In this document: positions 1-8,866 of the stretch, in pieces | Layout: each line of letters opens with the position of its first letter | How positions within the stretch are numbered: position 1 is the first letter of the stretch | Source of the DNA: Haloplanus vescus | GTDB taxonomy: Archaea; Halobacteriota; Halobacteria; Halobacteriales; Haloferacaceae | Length of the DNA stretch: 64,000 bases | Direction: 5' to 3' | NCBI RefSeq assembly: GCF_900107665.1 | Contig: NZ_FNQT01000001.1 | Coordinates: forward strand, 293,742 to 357,741 | The notes under the pieces: generated by a model | Database searches by the model: none | What the model saw: only the letters and a program-made list of their open reading frames with translations | Told to the model about the DNA's origin: nothing | Translations under genes and position numbers: made by a program

Positions 1-362
1 CGATTTCCCTACTCACAGGGTGTGTTGCACTCGGCGCAATCGGCGGTGTCGTTGCCCATACGACACAAAAGGATGCCCCGAATCTACTCGTGAATAATCA
101 GACAGACAGCGAACTACAGGTCACGACGGTCATCCGTACCGCTGACGATGGTGAAGTGATCGTCGACGACACTGCATCGATTTCAGCGAATGGCGATCAC
201 GGATACACAGGCCTTGCTGCAAACGAGCCGCTCGATGTGACGATTCGGACGAATACCGGATTGGAGAACTCGTACCGATGGGAGCAAACCAATCCGGAGA
301 ATACGCTGTCTGTCGGCATCTCCGCCGACGAGATCGGGTTCGTCGTTGCGATGCCGCCCTAA
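1..362 (+). CDS. Lipoprotein, C-terminal part (5' end outside window)
   Basis: The reading frame is open from the first bases of the window and ends in TAA at 360-362. The upstream part reads ISLLTGCVALGAIGG, and LLTGC is a haloarchaeal lipobox, so this looks like an exported lipoprotein whose signal peptide starts just before the window. An internal GTG at 90 is possible as a start but would discard the lipobox, so I prefer the open 5' end. The mature part (about 100 residues) is rich in Thr, Asp and beta-type residues and shows no domain I recognise. Confidence 0.6.
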   Translation, partial: ISLLTGCVALGAIGGVVAHTTQKDAPNLLVNNQTDSELQVTTVIRTADDGEVIVDDTASISANGDHGYTGLAANEPLDVTIRTNTGLENSYRWEQTNPENTLSVGISADEIGFVVAMPP

Positions 363-955
363 CGTAGCGATTCGGACTGCTCTCGAAACACTGGCGCCGA
401 TTCGATATCACCCGCGATAGCCTGCGCGTATTCGCACAAGAGCCAACTCTCGTTATCCTGCCGGTGTTGAGTCTTCTCGCGGTCGGGAGCGGCGATTACG
501 ACGAGCGCATCGTCGAGCAGTTCTCCCGCGACCAGAGTCGGTTTGGCTCGGCTTTGATCAGTGGCTCTCCCGAAGCTGTCGCCGACTCTAGGGTGATGCC
601 GGGACCCCTAGACGGCATCCTCGAGAGAGACGACGAGCAGATGCTGACGGCGGTGGCGAGGAAGTAGACATCCTCGGGATGGGGGCAGAGAAGATGTCTG
701 CGGCGGCGCTGGACGCCCCACTCGTCCATCTCGCCGGTGCGCAGGAGCTCTCGAGCGCCGAGAAGGAAGCAGCCGCGGACGAAATCGAGTGCTGTTTCGA
801 TTATACCGATTATCGCGACGAATGAACCAAGAGTGCTCGATCGAGAGTCACCGCGCTAAACAACCGGTGAACGAGCACTCACACGCTCAGAGGGTCTACG
901 CCGTGACCTACGGAGAGTCAAGACCTCCCGTCGGACTGGAGGGCCCATCGGTGAC
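363..955. pseudogene. Decayed coding region, about 590 bp
   Basis: No intact gene is visible here. A rightward frame is open from 368 to 667; its first third reads like the N-terminus of a membrane protein (DSLRVFAQEPTLVILPVL, 416-469) but has no good start and then loses hydrophobic character. A second frame (about 658-825) encodes an acidic tail ending in AADEIECCFDYTDYRDE. The two frames adjoin, which is compatible with one gene broken by frameshift, or with two gene fragments joined by deletion. Downstream 826-955 shows nothing. I cannot name the parent gene. Confidence 0.4.
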
Positions 956-2113
956 TCACAGACCAAGTCCCGTACTGTATTCCAACGTTCCGAACCCGGT
1001 ACCCATCGACTCGCCGTCTATCCGCGTGCCGCCGACATGTCCAGCGAGTCCGGTCGTCCGGAACATGAACTCGTTGTAACTCCAGTGAGACGTAAAGCGG
1101 CCACCGAGTCTCGACCGGTCGAGCCAGTTTCGCGCCCGGCCGTAGGTCCGGGCAACGAACCGGACGTAATCGCCGTCCTCGTTCTCGACGCGAACGTCGA
1201 AGTCAGGCGAATCGCCAGTCCCCAACAGTGGCTCGATAGATATTCTATCAAACTCGACATGCCCCTCTCTCGAGCCCCAGCTCCAGAATCCGGACTGTCG
1301 AAGCGGTATCGTCAGTCGTTCGAGTCTGTTCGAGGAGAAGAACTTGTAGCCTCGGCGGAATAGTTGTGGCCCGATAAACGGAATCAGTGCCGAGAAAGAG
1401 GTGCCGTCCGGGAAGAGCGCCCAGATCCACTTCCAAGGGAGCAGCGGCATGTCGAAACACACGCGCTGGAAGTAACACGACCCAGACAGCGTCTCGGGGC
1501 CGTCCGGCAGGTCGAACTCTCCTTCGAACTCCATCTGGCGCCACGCAACGACTTCGGCGCCACCCAGCGGTGTGTCGATATCCAGTGAGTGGTGTGGTGA
1601 GGTCATCTTCGAGTCGAGGGTACCCCACGCCTCGAACTCCGCCTCGGCGTCGTCGCCGATGACGTGGGCCTGCAATCCAAGGGGGCGGTCCGAGAGCGCG
1701 GCCATCTCGCTTCCGCGTCTGGTGCCGTCCTCGCGGTCTGCCCAGGCCTCGAGACGTTGGTCCTCGCGGCAGAGCACCGCTTCGGCTGGTTGTCTGACGA
1801 CGTGGTCGTGGACCGCTTCGTCGTCGCCGGTCCAACCAACCGTCGTCGCGTTGAATCTGTCCACACCGTTGACGATAGGACGGTCGGCATCCATCCGCTG
1901 AGGCGGGAGGTCGTTCACACGGCACTGGTCGCCCACACAGGCAGCTATCGAGAACATCAGCTGTCTCGGACCGTAGCCCTCCTCACCCTCCGGAAACAGG
2001 AGAAAGAACCACCACGACGAGGACGTCCCATTCTGTCGCTCAGGGTTTTGCCACCATATCTTCTCGAACACACGCCGATGCTCGGCGAGCGACCTGTCGA
2101 ATGTGTCAGCCAT
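956..2113 (-). CDS. Unassigned Trp-rich protein, possible CrtC/tocopherol-cyclase-like beta barrel
   Basis: 385 residues from ATG at 2113, chosen because GGAGGT lies at the right distance upstream; a longer frame starts at 2140. It is rich in aromatic residues, with WWFFLLFPEGEEGYGPRQL near the N-terminus and QRVCFDMPLLPWKWIW near residue 220. This alternation of Trp/Gly-rich strands resembles the lipocalin-like carotenoid hydratase (CrtC) and tocopherol cyclase family, but I see no diagnostic catalytic motif. It is the last gene of the leftward operon behind the AddB/AddA-like pair, 4 bp after the preceding stop. Function unknown; the fold assignment is an inference. Confidence 0.6.
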   Translation of the reverse strand: MADTFDRSLAEHRRVFEKIWWQNPERQNGTSSSWWFFLLFPEGEEGYGPRQLMFSIAACVGDQCRVNDLPPQRMDADRPIVNGVDRFNATTVGWTGDDEAVHDHVVRQPAEAVLCREDQRLEAWADREDGTRRGSEMAALSDRPLGLQAHVIGDDAEAEFEAWGTLDSKMTSPHHSLDIDTPLGGAEVVAWRQMEFEGEFDLPDGPETLSGSCYFQRVCFDMPLLPWKWIWALFPDGTSFSALIPFIGPQLFRRGYKFFSSNRLERLTIPLRQSGFWSWGSREGHVEFDRISIEPLLGTGDSPDFDVRVENEDGDYVRFVARTYGRARNWLDRSRLGGRFTSHWSYNEFMFRTTGLAGHVGGTRIDGESMGTGFGTLEYSTGLGL

Positions 2114-2117
2114 TGGT

Positions 2118-2447
2118 TTACCTCCCGCTGGGGTGCTCAAGTAAGTCGTGCATCGGTCGCTGGGGATTCATAGACGCTCGAATGTATTCGCCGATGAAAG
2201 AGCTGGTGAGGTACTCGTCTTCGAGGGCGTCGTAGATGTCACGGTTCGTATTCCGGTCCTCAGTCGCAACTCGCCTCACCAACTCCCTATTGATGTCTGC
2301 TATTTCCTCGAGCGGCGAGGACGTTTCGGACATCTCACGCCTAAATGGTGATTCGTTCACCGTTCGAACGGGCGACTGCAGCACCCATCCTGTTGTGTCA
2401 CTTCTATCGGCCGATAGCTTCCGGAGCAGTACTTGCGACGAATCCAC
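2118..2447 (-). CDS. Small hypothetical protein of the AddAB-like operon
   Basis: 109 residues from a GTG at 2447 that overlaps the last base of the helicase stop codon (TAGTG); a shorter 71-residue version would begin at ATG 2333 (MSETSSPLEE). The coupled GTG fits an operon, while the shorter start gives a more typical acidic protein, so the start is undecided. The C-terminal half is charged and helical-looking (ELVRRVATEDRNTNRDIYDA). No domain recognised. It sits between the AddA-like gene and the Trp-rich gene, so a role linked to DNA processing is possible but unproven. Confidence 0.55.
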   Translation of the reverse strand: MDSSQVLLRKLSADRSDTTGWVLQSPVRTVNESPFRREMSETSSPLEEIADINRELVRRVATEDRNTNRDIYDALEDEYLTSSFIGEYIRASMNPQRPMHDLLEHPSGR

Positions 2448-5314
2448 TACTCCTCGACGTCTGCTGACGACGTCCCCGTGTCCCTGACGAGCGCCCGAAT
2501 CTCACTCATATCGAGGAGCTCGACCGTTCGTCGTGTCCCTTGCGCCGTATACAGGATACTTGCGGTAATCTCCCGGTCAGGATACACCTCGCGAACGACG
2601 TGGTAGTACACGCTCAACTGCTTGCGATACTCGTCTTCGCCGTGCCGCCCGCGGTCGGTCTTGTAGTCGACGATTTCGACGCGGTCCGGCGTGACGTGAA
2701 CGAGGTCGACGACGCCCGAGATAGTGACGCGTTCGCCGTCGACGGTGAGTGGGAGGTAGGCGTCCTCCTCGACGAGGAGTTCTCCGTCGAGGCCGTCGAG
2801 GAACTGCACGACGTTCTCTTCGTCATCGTTCCGTGGCGCCACGTCCTCACCGTCCGCATACGCCTCGGCGAAGTCGTGGACCTTGGTCCCGAACTCGGTG
2901 CCGCGACCACCCTCGACGTCCTCGAAGACGTCGTCGCGCATGAGCGTGTGCGGCGTGTGTCCTCTCGGCCCCTCTCGAACGGGCATCTCGATCTGGAATG
3001 TGGTCTGTGCCGTTTCGTCGGACGCTATCTCGGACAGGTCCGGCGTCACCGACTCGACGTCGACCGGGAGTTCCTCGACGAAGGTGTTCGGGTCCTCGCC
3101 AGCCGTGAAGACGACGTGGCTCTTCGCCCGCGTGATGGCGACGTAGAGGAGGCGGCGCTCCTCGTCGTAGTTGCGGGGGAGACACTTCTGGAGGACGTCG
3201 GCCTGCCAGTTGTCGTAGACGTGTGGCAGTCCGTATGCCTCGGCGGAATAGACGTGCCGCTGTCGGAGGCCGACAGGGTCGGTGTAGGTGATGTCGCCAC
3301 CGCCACCCCCACCGGGTGGGAACCGCCCGCTGTTCATGTTCGCGAGGACGACGATGGGGTATTCGAGCCCCTTCGTGGCGTGAATCGTCTGGACCGTCAC
3401 CGAGTCCGTCCCCGCACCCGCGTGCACCTCGTGGGTGCTCCCCGCTTCGATAGCGCGTTCGACGAACCGAACGAGGTCGCCACGCGTCTGTGTCGTCGCG
3501 TCGTGGACGGACTGGAGCGTGTGCAAAACGACATCGGCGGTCGGGCCGTCGTGGCCGTAGCGAGCGAACACACGTCGTGCGACGCCGCCGAGCGTGTCCA
3601 TCTCGCGAAGTTCCTCGCGGAACGCCACCACGTTCTCGGGATACGCCTCGCGGTCGAGGATGGCGTCCACCTCGTCGAGCGTGTAGCCCGCACGCTCAAG
3701 GACGACCGCCCAGCCCCGGTCGGCGTCGTCTTCGAGGATGCGGAGCCAAGCGAGCAGGAGTTTCGCTTGGTCCGTCCTGAAGAGCTCGATACCACCCTCG
3801 TAGGCCATCGGGAGGCCGTACTCCTCGGCGGTCCCGAGCAACTCGCGGCCGAAATCACGGGTCCGCGTCAGCACCGCGATATCGCCGTACTCCGGGGCCC
3901 GTAGGTCGCCGTCCTCGTCTTCGACGCGGTAGTCGTCGTTGCCGACGATGTCCTGAATCTTCGCCAACACGGCTTCCTGCTCTTCGTCGCTCTGGATGGC
4001 CTCGATGGTGGTGTTCTCGTGGTCGGCGTTCGATTCGAGCGAGACGATGCGGTCGTCGACGGCATCGACGTCGACATCGTCCCGGTTCGCCGCCGGAACC
4101 CGCAGGCCGTGCTCCGAGAAGTCGAGAATCTCTTGAGTGGAACGGTAGTTCTCGACGAGCTTGATGGTGTTGACCGGTGTCGTCGGGTACGTGATTCGCT
4201 CGTGGTCGCTGTTCAGCTGGTCGACGAACCGGTCCAGCCGACTCTCGAACTCGACGATGTTGTCCACGTCGGCGTACTGGAAGCTGTAGATGCTCTGCTT
4301 CCAGTCGCCGACGACGCAGACGTTGTTCGTGCCCGCGAGCAGGAGTGCGAGCTTGAACTGAATCTCGCTGGAATCCTGGAACTCGTCGATCATCACGTAC
4401 TCGAAGGCCACCTCGTCGCGCAGTGCGTGGTTCTCACAGAGGAGGACGAACGCGAACAGCTGGAGCATCCCGAAGTTCAGGTAGTTGCGCCGGAGCGCGA
4501 ACTGGAGATACTCGTGATAGACGTCGTGAACGAACTCCTTCAGGGCTTCGCGGTCCTCCTCGAAGACACGCCGTGCGAGCTCGTCTGGCACTTGCTTGCC
4601 GCTGCCTCGGATATCCGACTTCTCCGGTGCGTCCGGAAGGTAGCACTTGTGCTGCCCGTAGCGGCCGAGTTTCGACCGCAGGACTGACTGCTTGCGCCCG
4701 TCGTTGCGCGGTTCGTTCAGGTCGTCGAACTGTGCTTTGAACGCCGCGAAGTCGCCGTCAAGGTGTCGCTCGCCGTCGCGATACCAGCCCTCGGCGTCCG
4801 GGAAGACGCCCTTGGCCGCCAGTTGGTTGAGGAGGTCGAGCAATCCGGTCGGGTCGGAGAGCGCGCGGAAGAAGTCGTCGTACTCGGGGTGGTCGTCGCT
4901 GAACCGATCGACGAATTCGCCGAACAGCGCCTCCTCGACGAGTTCGTCTTCGACCAGACGCGTCGACCCAGTGATGCGGTCGTCGATGCCGAGGTAGGTC
5001 GGCGCGGCGTGGCCGTGTTCTTCGAGGAGATCGTGACACAGCGAGTGGAACGTCTGTATCGGGGCGTCAGCGAGTTCGCGCATCCCGTAGTGGCAGTTGC
5101 CGACGATGCGCTCTCTCATCTCGGCCGCCGCGTTGTTCGTGAACGTCACCAGCAGGACGTCGTCCGGTTCGACGCCGGGTTGTGAGACGATGTTCGCGTA
5201 GCGGCGCGTCACGGTGAACGTCTTCCCCGTCCCGGCGCCGGCGTCGACGAGGTAGAGGCCGTCGGTGCTGTCGATGAGTTCCCGTTGCTGGTCGTTCGGT
5301 TCGAGGTCGGTCAT
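2447..5314 (-). CDS. AddA-like UvrD helicase with C-terminal PD-(D/E)XK nuclease
   Basis: 955 residues from ATG at 5314, which overlaps the TGA of the upstream AddB-like gene (ATGA). All superfamily 1A helicase motifs are visible: Walker A DAGAGTGKTFTV near residue 25, Ia VTFTNNAAAEM, motif II DEFQD near 308, III VVGDWKQSIYSFQ, IV NYRST, V TIHATKGLEYP near 648 and VI LLYVAITRAKS near 726. The C-terminus has a RecB/Cas4-type nuclease: GTKVHDFAEAY near 810, GVVDLV near 866 and IVDYKTDR near 886. This architecture matches bacterial AddA, which unwinds and trims double-strand ends. With the neighbouring nuclease it probably forms an AddAB-type complex in recombinational repair or foreign-DNA degradation. 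A longer frame extends upstream but lies inside the AddB-like gene. Confidence 0.9.
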   Translation of the reverse strand: MTDLEPNDQQRELIDSTDGLYLVDAGAGTGKTFTVTRRYANIVSQPGVEPDDVLLVTFTNNAAAEMRERIVGNCHYGMRELADAPIQTFHSLCHDLLEEHGHAAPTYLGIDDRITGSTRLVEDELVEEALFGEFVDRFSDDHPEYDDFFRALSDPTGLLDLLNQLAAKGVFPDAEGWYRDGERHLDGDFAAFKAQFDDLNEPRNDGRKQSVLRSKLGRYGQHKCYLPDAPEKSDIRGSGKQVPDELARRVFEEDREALKEFVHDVYHEYLQFALRRNYLNFGMLQLFAFVLLCENHALRDEVAFEYVMIDEFQDSSEIQFKLALLLAGTNNVCVVGDWKQSIYSFQYADVDNIVEFESRLDRFVDQLNSDHERITYPTTPVNTIKLVENYRSTQEILDFSEHGLRVPAANRDDVDVDAVDDRIVSLESNADHENTTIEAIQSDEEQEAVLAKIQDIVGNDDYRVEDEDGDLRAPEYGDIAVLTRTRDFGRELLGTAEEYGLPMAYEGGIELFRTDQAKLLLAWLRILEDDADRGWAVVLERAGYTLDEVDAILDREAYPENVVAFREELREMDTLGGVARRVFARYGHDGPTADVVLHTLQSVHDATTQTRGDLVRFVERAIEAGSTHEVHAGAGTDSVTVQTIHATKGLEYPIVVLANMNSGRFPPGGGGGGDITYTDPVGLRQRHVYSAEAYGLPHVYDNWQADVLQKCLPRNYDEERRLLYVAITRAKSHVVFTAGEDPNTFVEELPVDVESVTPDLSEIASDETAQTTFQIEMPVREGPRGHTPHTLMRDDVFEDVEGGRGTEFGTKVHDFAEAYADGEDVAPRNDDEENVVQFLDGLDGELLVEEDAYLPLTVDGERVTISGVVDLVHVTPDRVEIVDYKTDRGRHGEDEYRKQLSVYYHVVREVYPDREITASILYTAQGTRRTVELLDMSEIRALVRDTGTSSADVEE

Positions 5315-7896
5315 CGGTCTTCCTCCAGAAGCAGGTCGCGGTTGTCCACGTAGCGGTAGTTCGGTTCGCCGCCGAGTCCATCGATTGGGAAGCGTTCCTC
5401 GCCGGCACGCCGGCGGTTCAGTTCGGCCAGACGTTCGTCGACGAACACCTCGAACGCGTCGAGGTCGTCCTCGAAGAAAGCCCGTCCCCGAACGCGCGTC
5501 AGTTGTCGCATCGCTTGCTTGCAGCCCCGTTCGACGTATTTGTAGTCGCCGACGCAGTCTTTCATCCGGGCGGTGAGCGTTTGCCCGAACGCCGAGTCGA
5601 TGAGTTCGTCGCTGTCGGTCGTCTCCGGCAGGTCTGTTTCGGCGAACACCTCGGCGTAGTCCTCGTACTCGACCTGAGAGAGCGTCTTCTGGCACTTGTT
5701 CGCGCCGTCTTCGACCAGTTCGTCGAAGAAGGCCTCGGACCGGACGTACGCCTCGAACGTCTCCGGGTAGTACGAGACGGTCGTCAGCGTGTCGTCGAGG
5801 TCGGCCTCGCCGGCGACGACGTCGTCGAGTGTCTCCAAGAAGTGGAAGAACGTGAACTCGAGTTCCCGGTCGGGGTACTGGGAGCGCCAGTGTGTGAGAT
5901 ACAGCAGCGCCTGGAAGTTCGGTGAATCGCTGGGTGGGTCGAGCGCCGAGTTCGTGACGATTTGGGACGCGCTCTTTCGACGCCCGCTCTTGTGGTCGAC
6001 GAGCTGCGACGGCGAGTGAATCAGGTCAATTTTGCCCTTGACCCCCAGGTCGTCGTTCTCGAACCACCGTTCGGTGACTGGCGAGTCGACGGGTCGGTCG
6101 AAGCGTTCGGCGAAGGCGTTGGTTCCCCAGTCGCTCGTGGCGGTGAGGAACTCGCCGTCGACCGGCGCGTTCTCCTCGAAGAACGCGACGATGGTCTCCA
6201 GGCCTGCGCGATACTTCGTGCGACGCGTCGCCTCGTCGACCGACCGGACGAACGGCCGCGTCTCGTCGAGAACGTGTTCGACGGCGTCGTCGATGACCGC
6301 CTCGTCAACGAACTCGGGGTGGGTGACGTAGAACTCGGCGAAGTCGTGGAAGAGGTTCCCCTCCCGGAAGTAGTCCTTGTCCGGGCCGTCGACGAGTCGA
6401 CCGAAGAAGTGGTCTCGCGGCGAGTTGACGTAGGTACTCAGGCTGGACTGGCTAATCGCCGACACTTCGGTGGTGGTGGCATCGACCGGTCTCTTCTCGA
6501 AGCCCTCGCCGGTTCGGTCGAACCGTCGGGAGTGGGTCTGGGAGTCGAGGTCGCTGAAGCGCTCGAACTCCTCGTCGAGCAGTTCCTCGAAGTAGAGACA
6601 CGGCGTCACCGGCGACCCGCCGTTCGCGTCCTGGACGAGGTAGTATTGCGTGGCCCCACTCTGGAGGAGCAGTTGGAACTGCTGGATATTGCGGGTGTAC
6701 TGGGCATCTCGGTCGACCCACGGTCGGCGCGGAGCGGAATGAGTCCAGTCCTCATCTAGGCCCAGATAGAAGACGACCGGGCGGTCGACGTAGGCGGCGG
6801 ATTTCGCGTCGGCCAGTAGCACGCCCTCGTTCTCGCGGTCGACCGGAACCTCGTAGCTCTGGAGGTAGAACACGAGTCGGTCGACAGCGGGTTCGGTCGC
6901 TGGCGTGTCGTCGATGCCGAGCGTTTCGAGCTCGTCACGGAACGCGTCGAGCCGACGGCCGGTGCGGCCCTCGAAGCTGCCGAGTGCCTCGGTGAACGTA
7001 CGGTCCGAAATCCGGTCACAGAAATCGACGACCCAGTCGAGTGCCGGGTCGTCGAGCTCGTAGAGGCGCTTCTCGTCGTGTTCGACGTCGACCGCGCTGT
7101 CGAGTCGTGCGAGGAGGGGCCGTATCTCGCCGATACGGGTGTCGGTCCCCCCGTGTGCGGCGCGAAGCAACTGGACGAACGCGCGGTGGTCGGGGTCGTC
7201 GACGAATCCGGGCCCACCGTAGAACGGGATATCGGCGGCTTCGAGCGCCGACTCGACGAGTGCCGAGAATTCGCTTCCTTGGTCAAGCACCACGGCGACG
7301 TCGTCGGCGTTCTCCCGCGTGACGGCATCGACGACGGTGTCGACGATGGCCGTCGAGGAGTCGAAGATGTGGAACGGTGGCCGGTCGAACGCTCGGTCGT
7401 CGAAGGTGTCGTACGTGTCGTACTCGTCGGGGAGAATCGAGCGTTCCAACTGGGTCAGTTGGTCGTAGCCGACGACCGCCACGTCCTGGTCGTCGTCGAT
7501 GCGGTACTCGGTGAGTTGGCTCGACGTCGTCTCCAGGTCGGCGATGTACTCGACCGCTTGGCGCGTGGCGTCGTCGACGTACGCGTCGTAGTCGAGAATC
7601 GCGTCGAGTCGCCCCTGATGCTCCCAGCACTGGAGGATGTTCCCGATGGCGTAGGCGCCGCGCTTCCAGTCGATGTCGGTCTCTTCGACGAGTTCGAGGA
7701 AGGCGATGCGGTCCTCGGCCTCTTCCCGGCGCCCCGCTGCGAGACGGCGGGGCGTAATCGCGAACGCGCCGAGATGTGGCCGGTCGAGGCGACGATTCAA
7801 CGCGCTGGCAAGCGGCGCGTCCGGGACGACGACGAGGTCGTACTCGGCGATGTCTTCGTACAGGTCGTCGACCGGCTTGGCCCGGGGAAATGGCAC
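5311..7896 (-). CDS. AddB-like PD-(D/E)XK nuclease protein
   Basis: 861 residues from a GTG at 7896. The N-terminal two thirds look like an inactivated helicase scaffold with no Walker A, as in some AddB/RexB proteins. The C-terminal third carries a PD-(D/E)XK nuclease: GNLFHDFAEFY near residue 517, GKIDLIHS near 620 and LVDHKSGRR near 632, a slightly altered D-x-K box. Bacterial AddB holds an Fe-S staple of four cysteines; here cysteines are few and not clearly in that pattern. First gene of the leftward operon, overlapping the AddA-like gene by 4 bp. A TATA-like stretch (TTTATTACT, minus strand) lies about 28 nt upstream of the GTG, suggesting a leaderless transcript. Confidence 0.8.
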   Translation of the reverse strand: MPFPRAKPVDDLYEDIAEYDLVVVPDAPLASALNRRLDRPHLGAFAITPRRLAAGRREEAEDRIAFLELVEETDIDWKRGAYAIGNILQCWEHQGRLDAILDYDAYVDDATRQAVEYIADLETTSSQLTEYRIDDDQDVAVVGYDQLTQLERSILPDEYDTYDTFDDRAFDRPPFHIFDSSTAIVDTVVDAVTRENADDVAVVLDQGSEFSALVESALEAADIPFYGGPGFVDDPDHRAFVQLLRAAHGGTDTRIGEIRPLLARLDSAVDVEHDEKRLYELDDPALDWVVDFCDRISDRTFTEALGSFEGRTGRRLDAFRDELETLGIDDTPATEPAVDRLVFYLQSYEVPVDRENEGVLLADAKSAAYVDRPVVFYLGLDEDWTHSAPRRPWVDRDAQYTRNIQQFQLLLQSGATQYYLVQDANGGSPVTPCLYFEELLDEEFERFSDLDSQTHSRRFDRTGEGFEKRPVDATTTEVSAISQSSLSTYVNSPRDHFFGRLVDGPDKDYFREGNLFHDFAEFYVTHPEFVDEAVIDDAVEHVLDETRPFVRSVDEATRRTKYRAGLETIVAFFEENAPVDGEFLTATSDWGTNAFAERFDRPVDSPVTERWFENDDLGVKGKIDLIHSPSQLVDHKSGRRKSASQIVTNSALDPPSDSPNFQALLYLTHWRSQYPDRELEFTFFHFLETLDDVVAGEADLDDTLTTVSYYPETFEAYVRSEAFFDELVEDGANKCQKTLSQVEYEDYAEVFAETDLPETTDSDELIDSAFGQTLTARMKDCVGDYKYVERGCKQAMRQLTRVRGRAFFEDDLDAFEVFVDERLAELNRRRAGEERFPIDGLGGEPNYRYVDNRDLLLEEDR

Positions 7897-7929
7897 GGGG
7901 GATAGAGTCAGCTGTCGAGTAATAAAGGT

Positions 7930-8045
7930 TCATAGAGGACCGAAGTCGTGATTCGTCGAAACCCGCATCATAAACGTCCAGTCCCGCGGCTTGAACCAGT
8001 CCCACGTCGTGGATGAGTACGGGTCGTCGTGAGAGCAGCCAAAAT
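7930..8045 (-). pseudogene. Possible gene-tail remnant downstream of the HNH gene
   Basis: A leftward frame ending at 7930 reads SSTTWDWFKPRDWTFMMRVS followed by TNHDFGPL, which looks more protein-like than random haloarchaeal spacer. Upstream it runs into the coding sequence of the HNH gene in another frame, so it has no start of its own. It may be the 3' end of a gene lost by deletion, or the former tail of the HNH gene after a frameshift. Otherwise the spacer between the HNH and AddB-like genes holds only the AddB promoter. Confidence 0.25.
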
Positions 8046-8717
8046 CTAAGAGTCCGGTGAATTCAGGCGATTGAAGACAGGTATGAACAGAATAACTAAC
8101 AACGGCCCCATAAGTCCAAATATCACCGAAGGGATTGCGAGCACGACTTCCAGTAGCGAGTGTTCTGCGACTATCGAACCGAGCTCTTCGACCATGCCTG
8201 TCGGACCGCCCACGTAAAAGACGAGTAGCGTGGACGCGATAACGATACCATATCCCTTCACAACGACTGCTGGCCAATTCAATCCGATAAGACCACCAGT
8301 TACGCCGACAGCGACGATGGCTGCGATGGTCACAATCATATGAATACCACCCACCGTATCGAGTACCGTACTAAGAACGTAGAGGTAGGCAACCACGAAT
8401 CCTACCGGGATGACGAGATGATAGAGGGTGAAAGCTAACACAATCTCGATAACCCCACCTCCTGCCGAGGGATTGGGTCCGGGTGACTCAGTTATATCGT
8501 GGTCGTGCTGACGATTGTGGCACTCTCGACACAGCGTCGTCAAATTCGACAGGTCGTGCGAACCACCTTGGGATATCGGGACCCGATGATGTGCGTGGAG
8601 TTCGAGATTCCCGTGTGGTCCACCCCCTCTGCCACATAACTGACAGGTGTAATTATCGCGCTGATAGACGCGTCGTCGTCGCTCGTCCCAATCTGGTGGG
8701 TAGTTTCCTCTCGCCAT
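8046..8717 (-). CDS. HNH endonuclease domain fused to four transmembrane segments
   Basis: 223 residues from ATG at 8717. The N-terminal 70 residues form a complete HNH nuclease: CQLCG (zinc pair 1), HAHHRVPISQGG (catalytic His region), LSNLTTLCRECHNRQH (Asn and zinc pair 2). After a Ser/Pro/Gly linker the rest is almost entirely hydrophobic, with about four membrane helices from residue 90 to the C-terminus. The domain order places the nuclease at the membrane face. Base composition is noticeably more AT-rich than the neighbours, suggesting acquisition. HNH domains occur in restriction and other defence nucleases; a membrane-tethered one next to the AddAB-like operon could be a defence effector, but that is inference. 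Confidence 0.75.
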   Translation of the reverse strand: MARGNYPPDWDERRRRVYQRDNYTCQLCGRGGGPHGNLELHAHHRVPISQGGSHDLSNLTTLCRECHNRQHDHDITESPGPNPSAGGGVIEIVLAFTLYHLVIPVGFVVAYLYVLSTVLDTVGGIHMIVTIAAIVAVGVTGGLIGLNWPAVVVKGYGIVIASTLLVFYVGGPTGMVEELGSIVAEHSLLEVVLAIPSVIFGLMGPLLVILFIPVFNRLNSPDS

Positions 8718-8866
8718 TCTTTGTCCTCACGTAGACTGGAAATTCCGACGCTCGTCGTCGAAGGCTCAATTTCCATATCTAAAATTCCCTCGGTTAGAGA
8801 TGTCAATAATATTTGACGAGTGCCTACCACCCCACGCTTTTCCCGAAAGTAGTCGTTGTGTCTCGT

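Noticed and set aside
8813-8866. Longer N-terminus of the ADP-ribosylglycohydrolase
   Set aside because: The extra 18 residues have no family match and include the expected promoter region; the ATG at 8867 begins the conserved fold.
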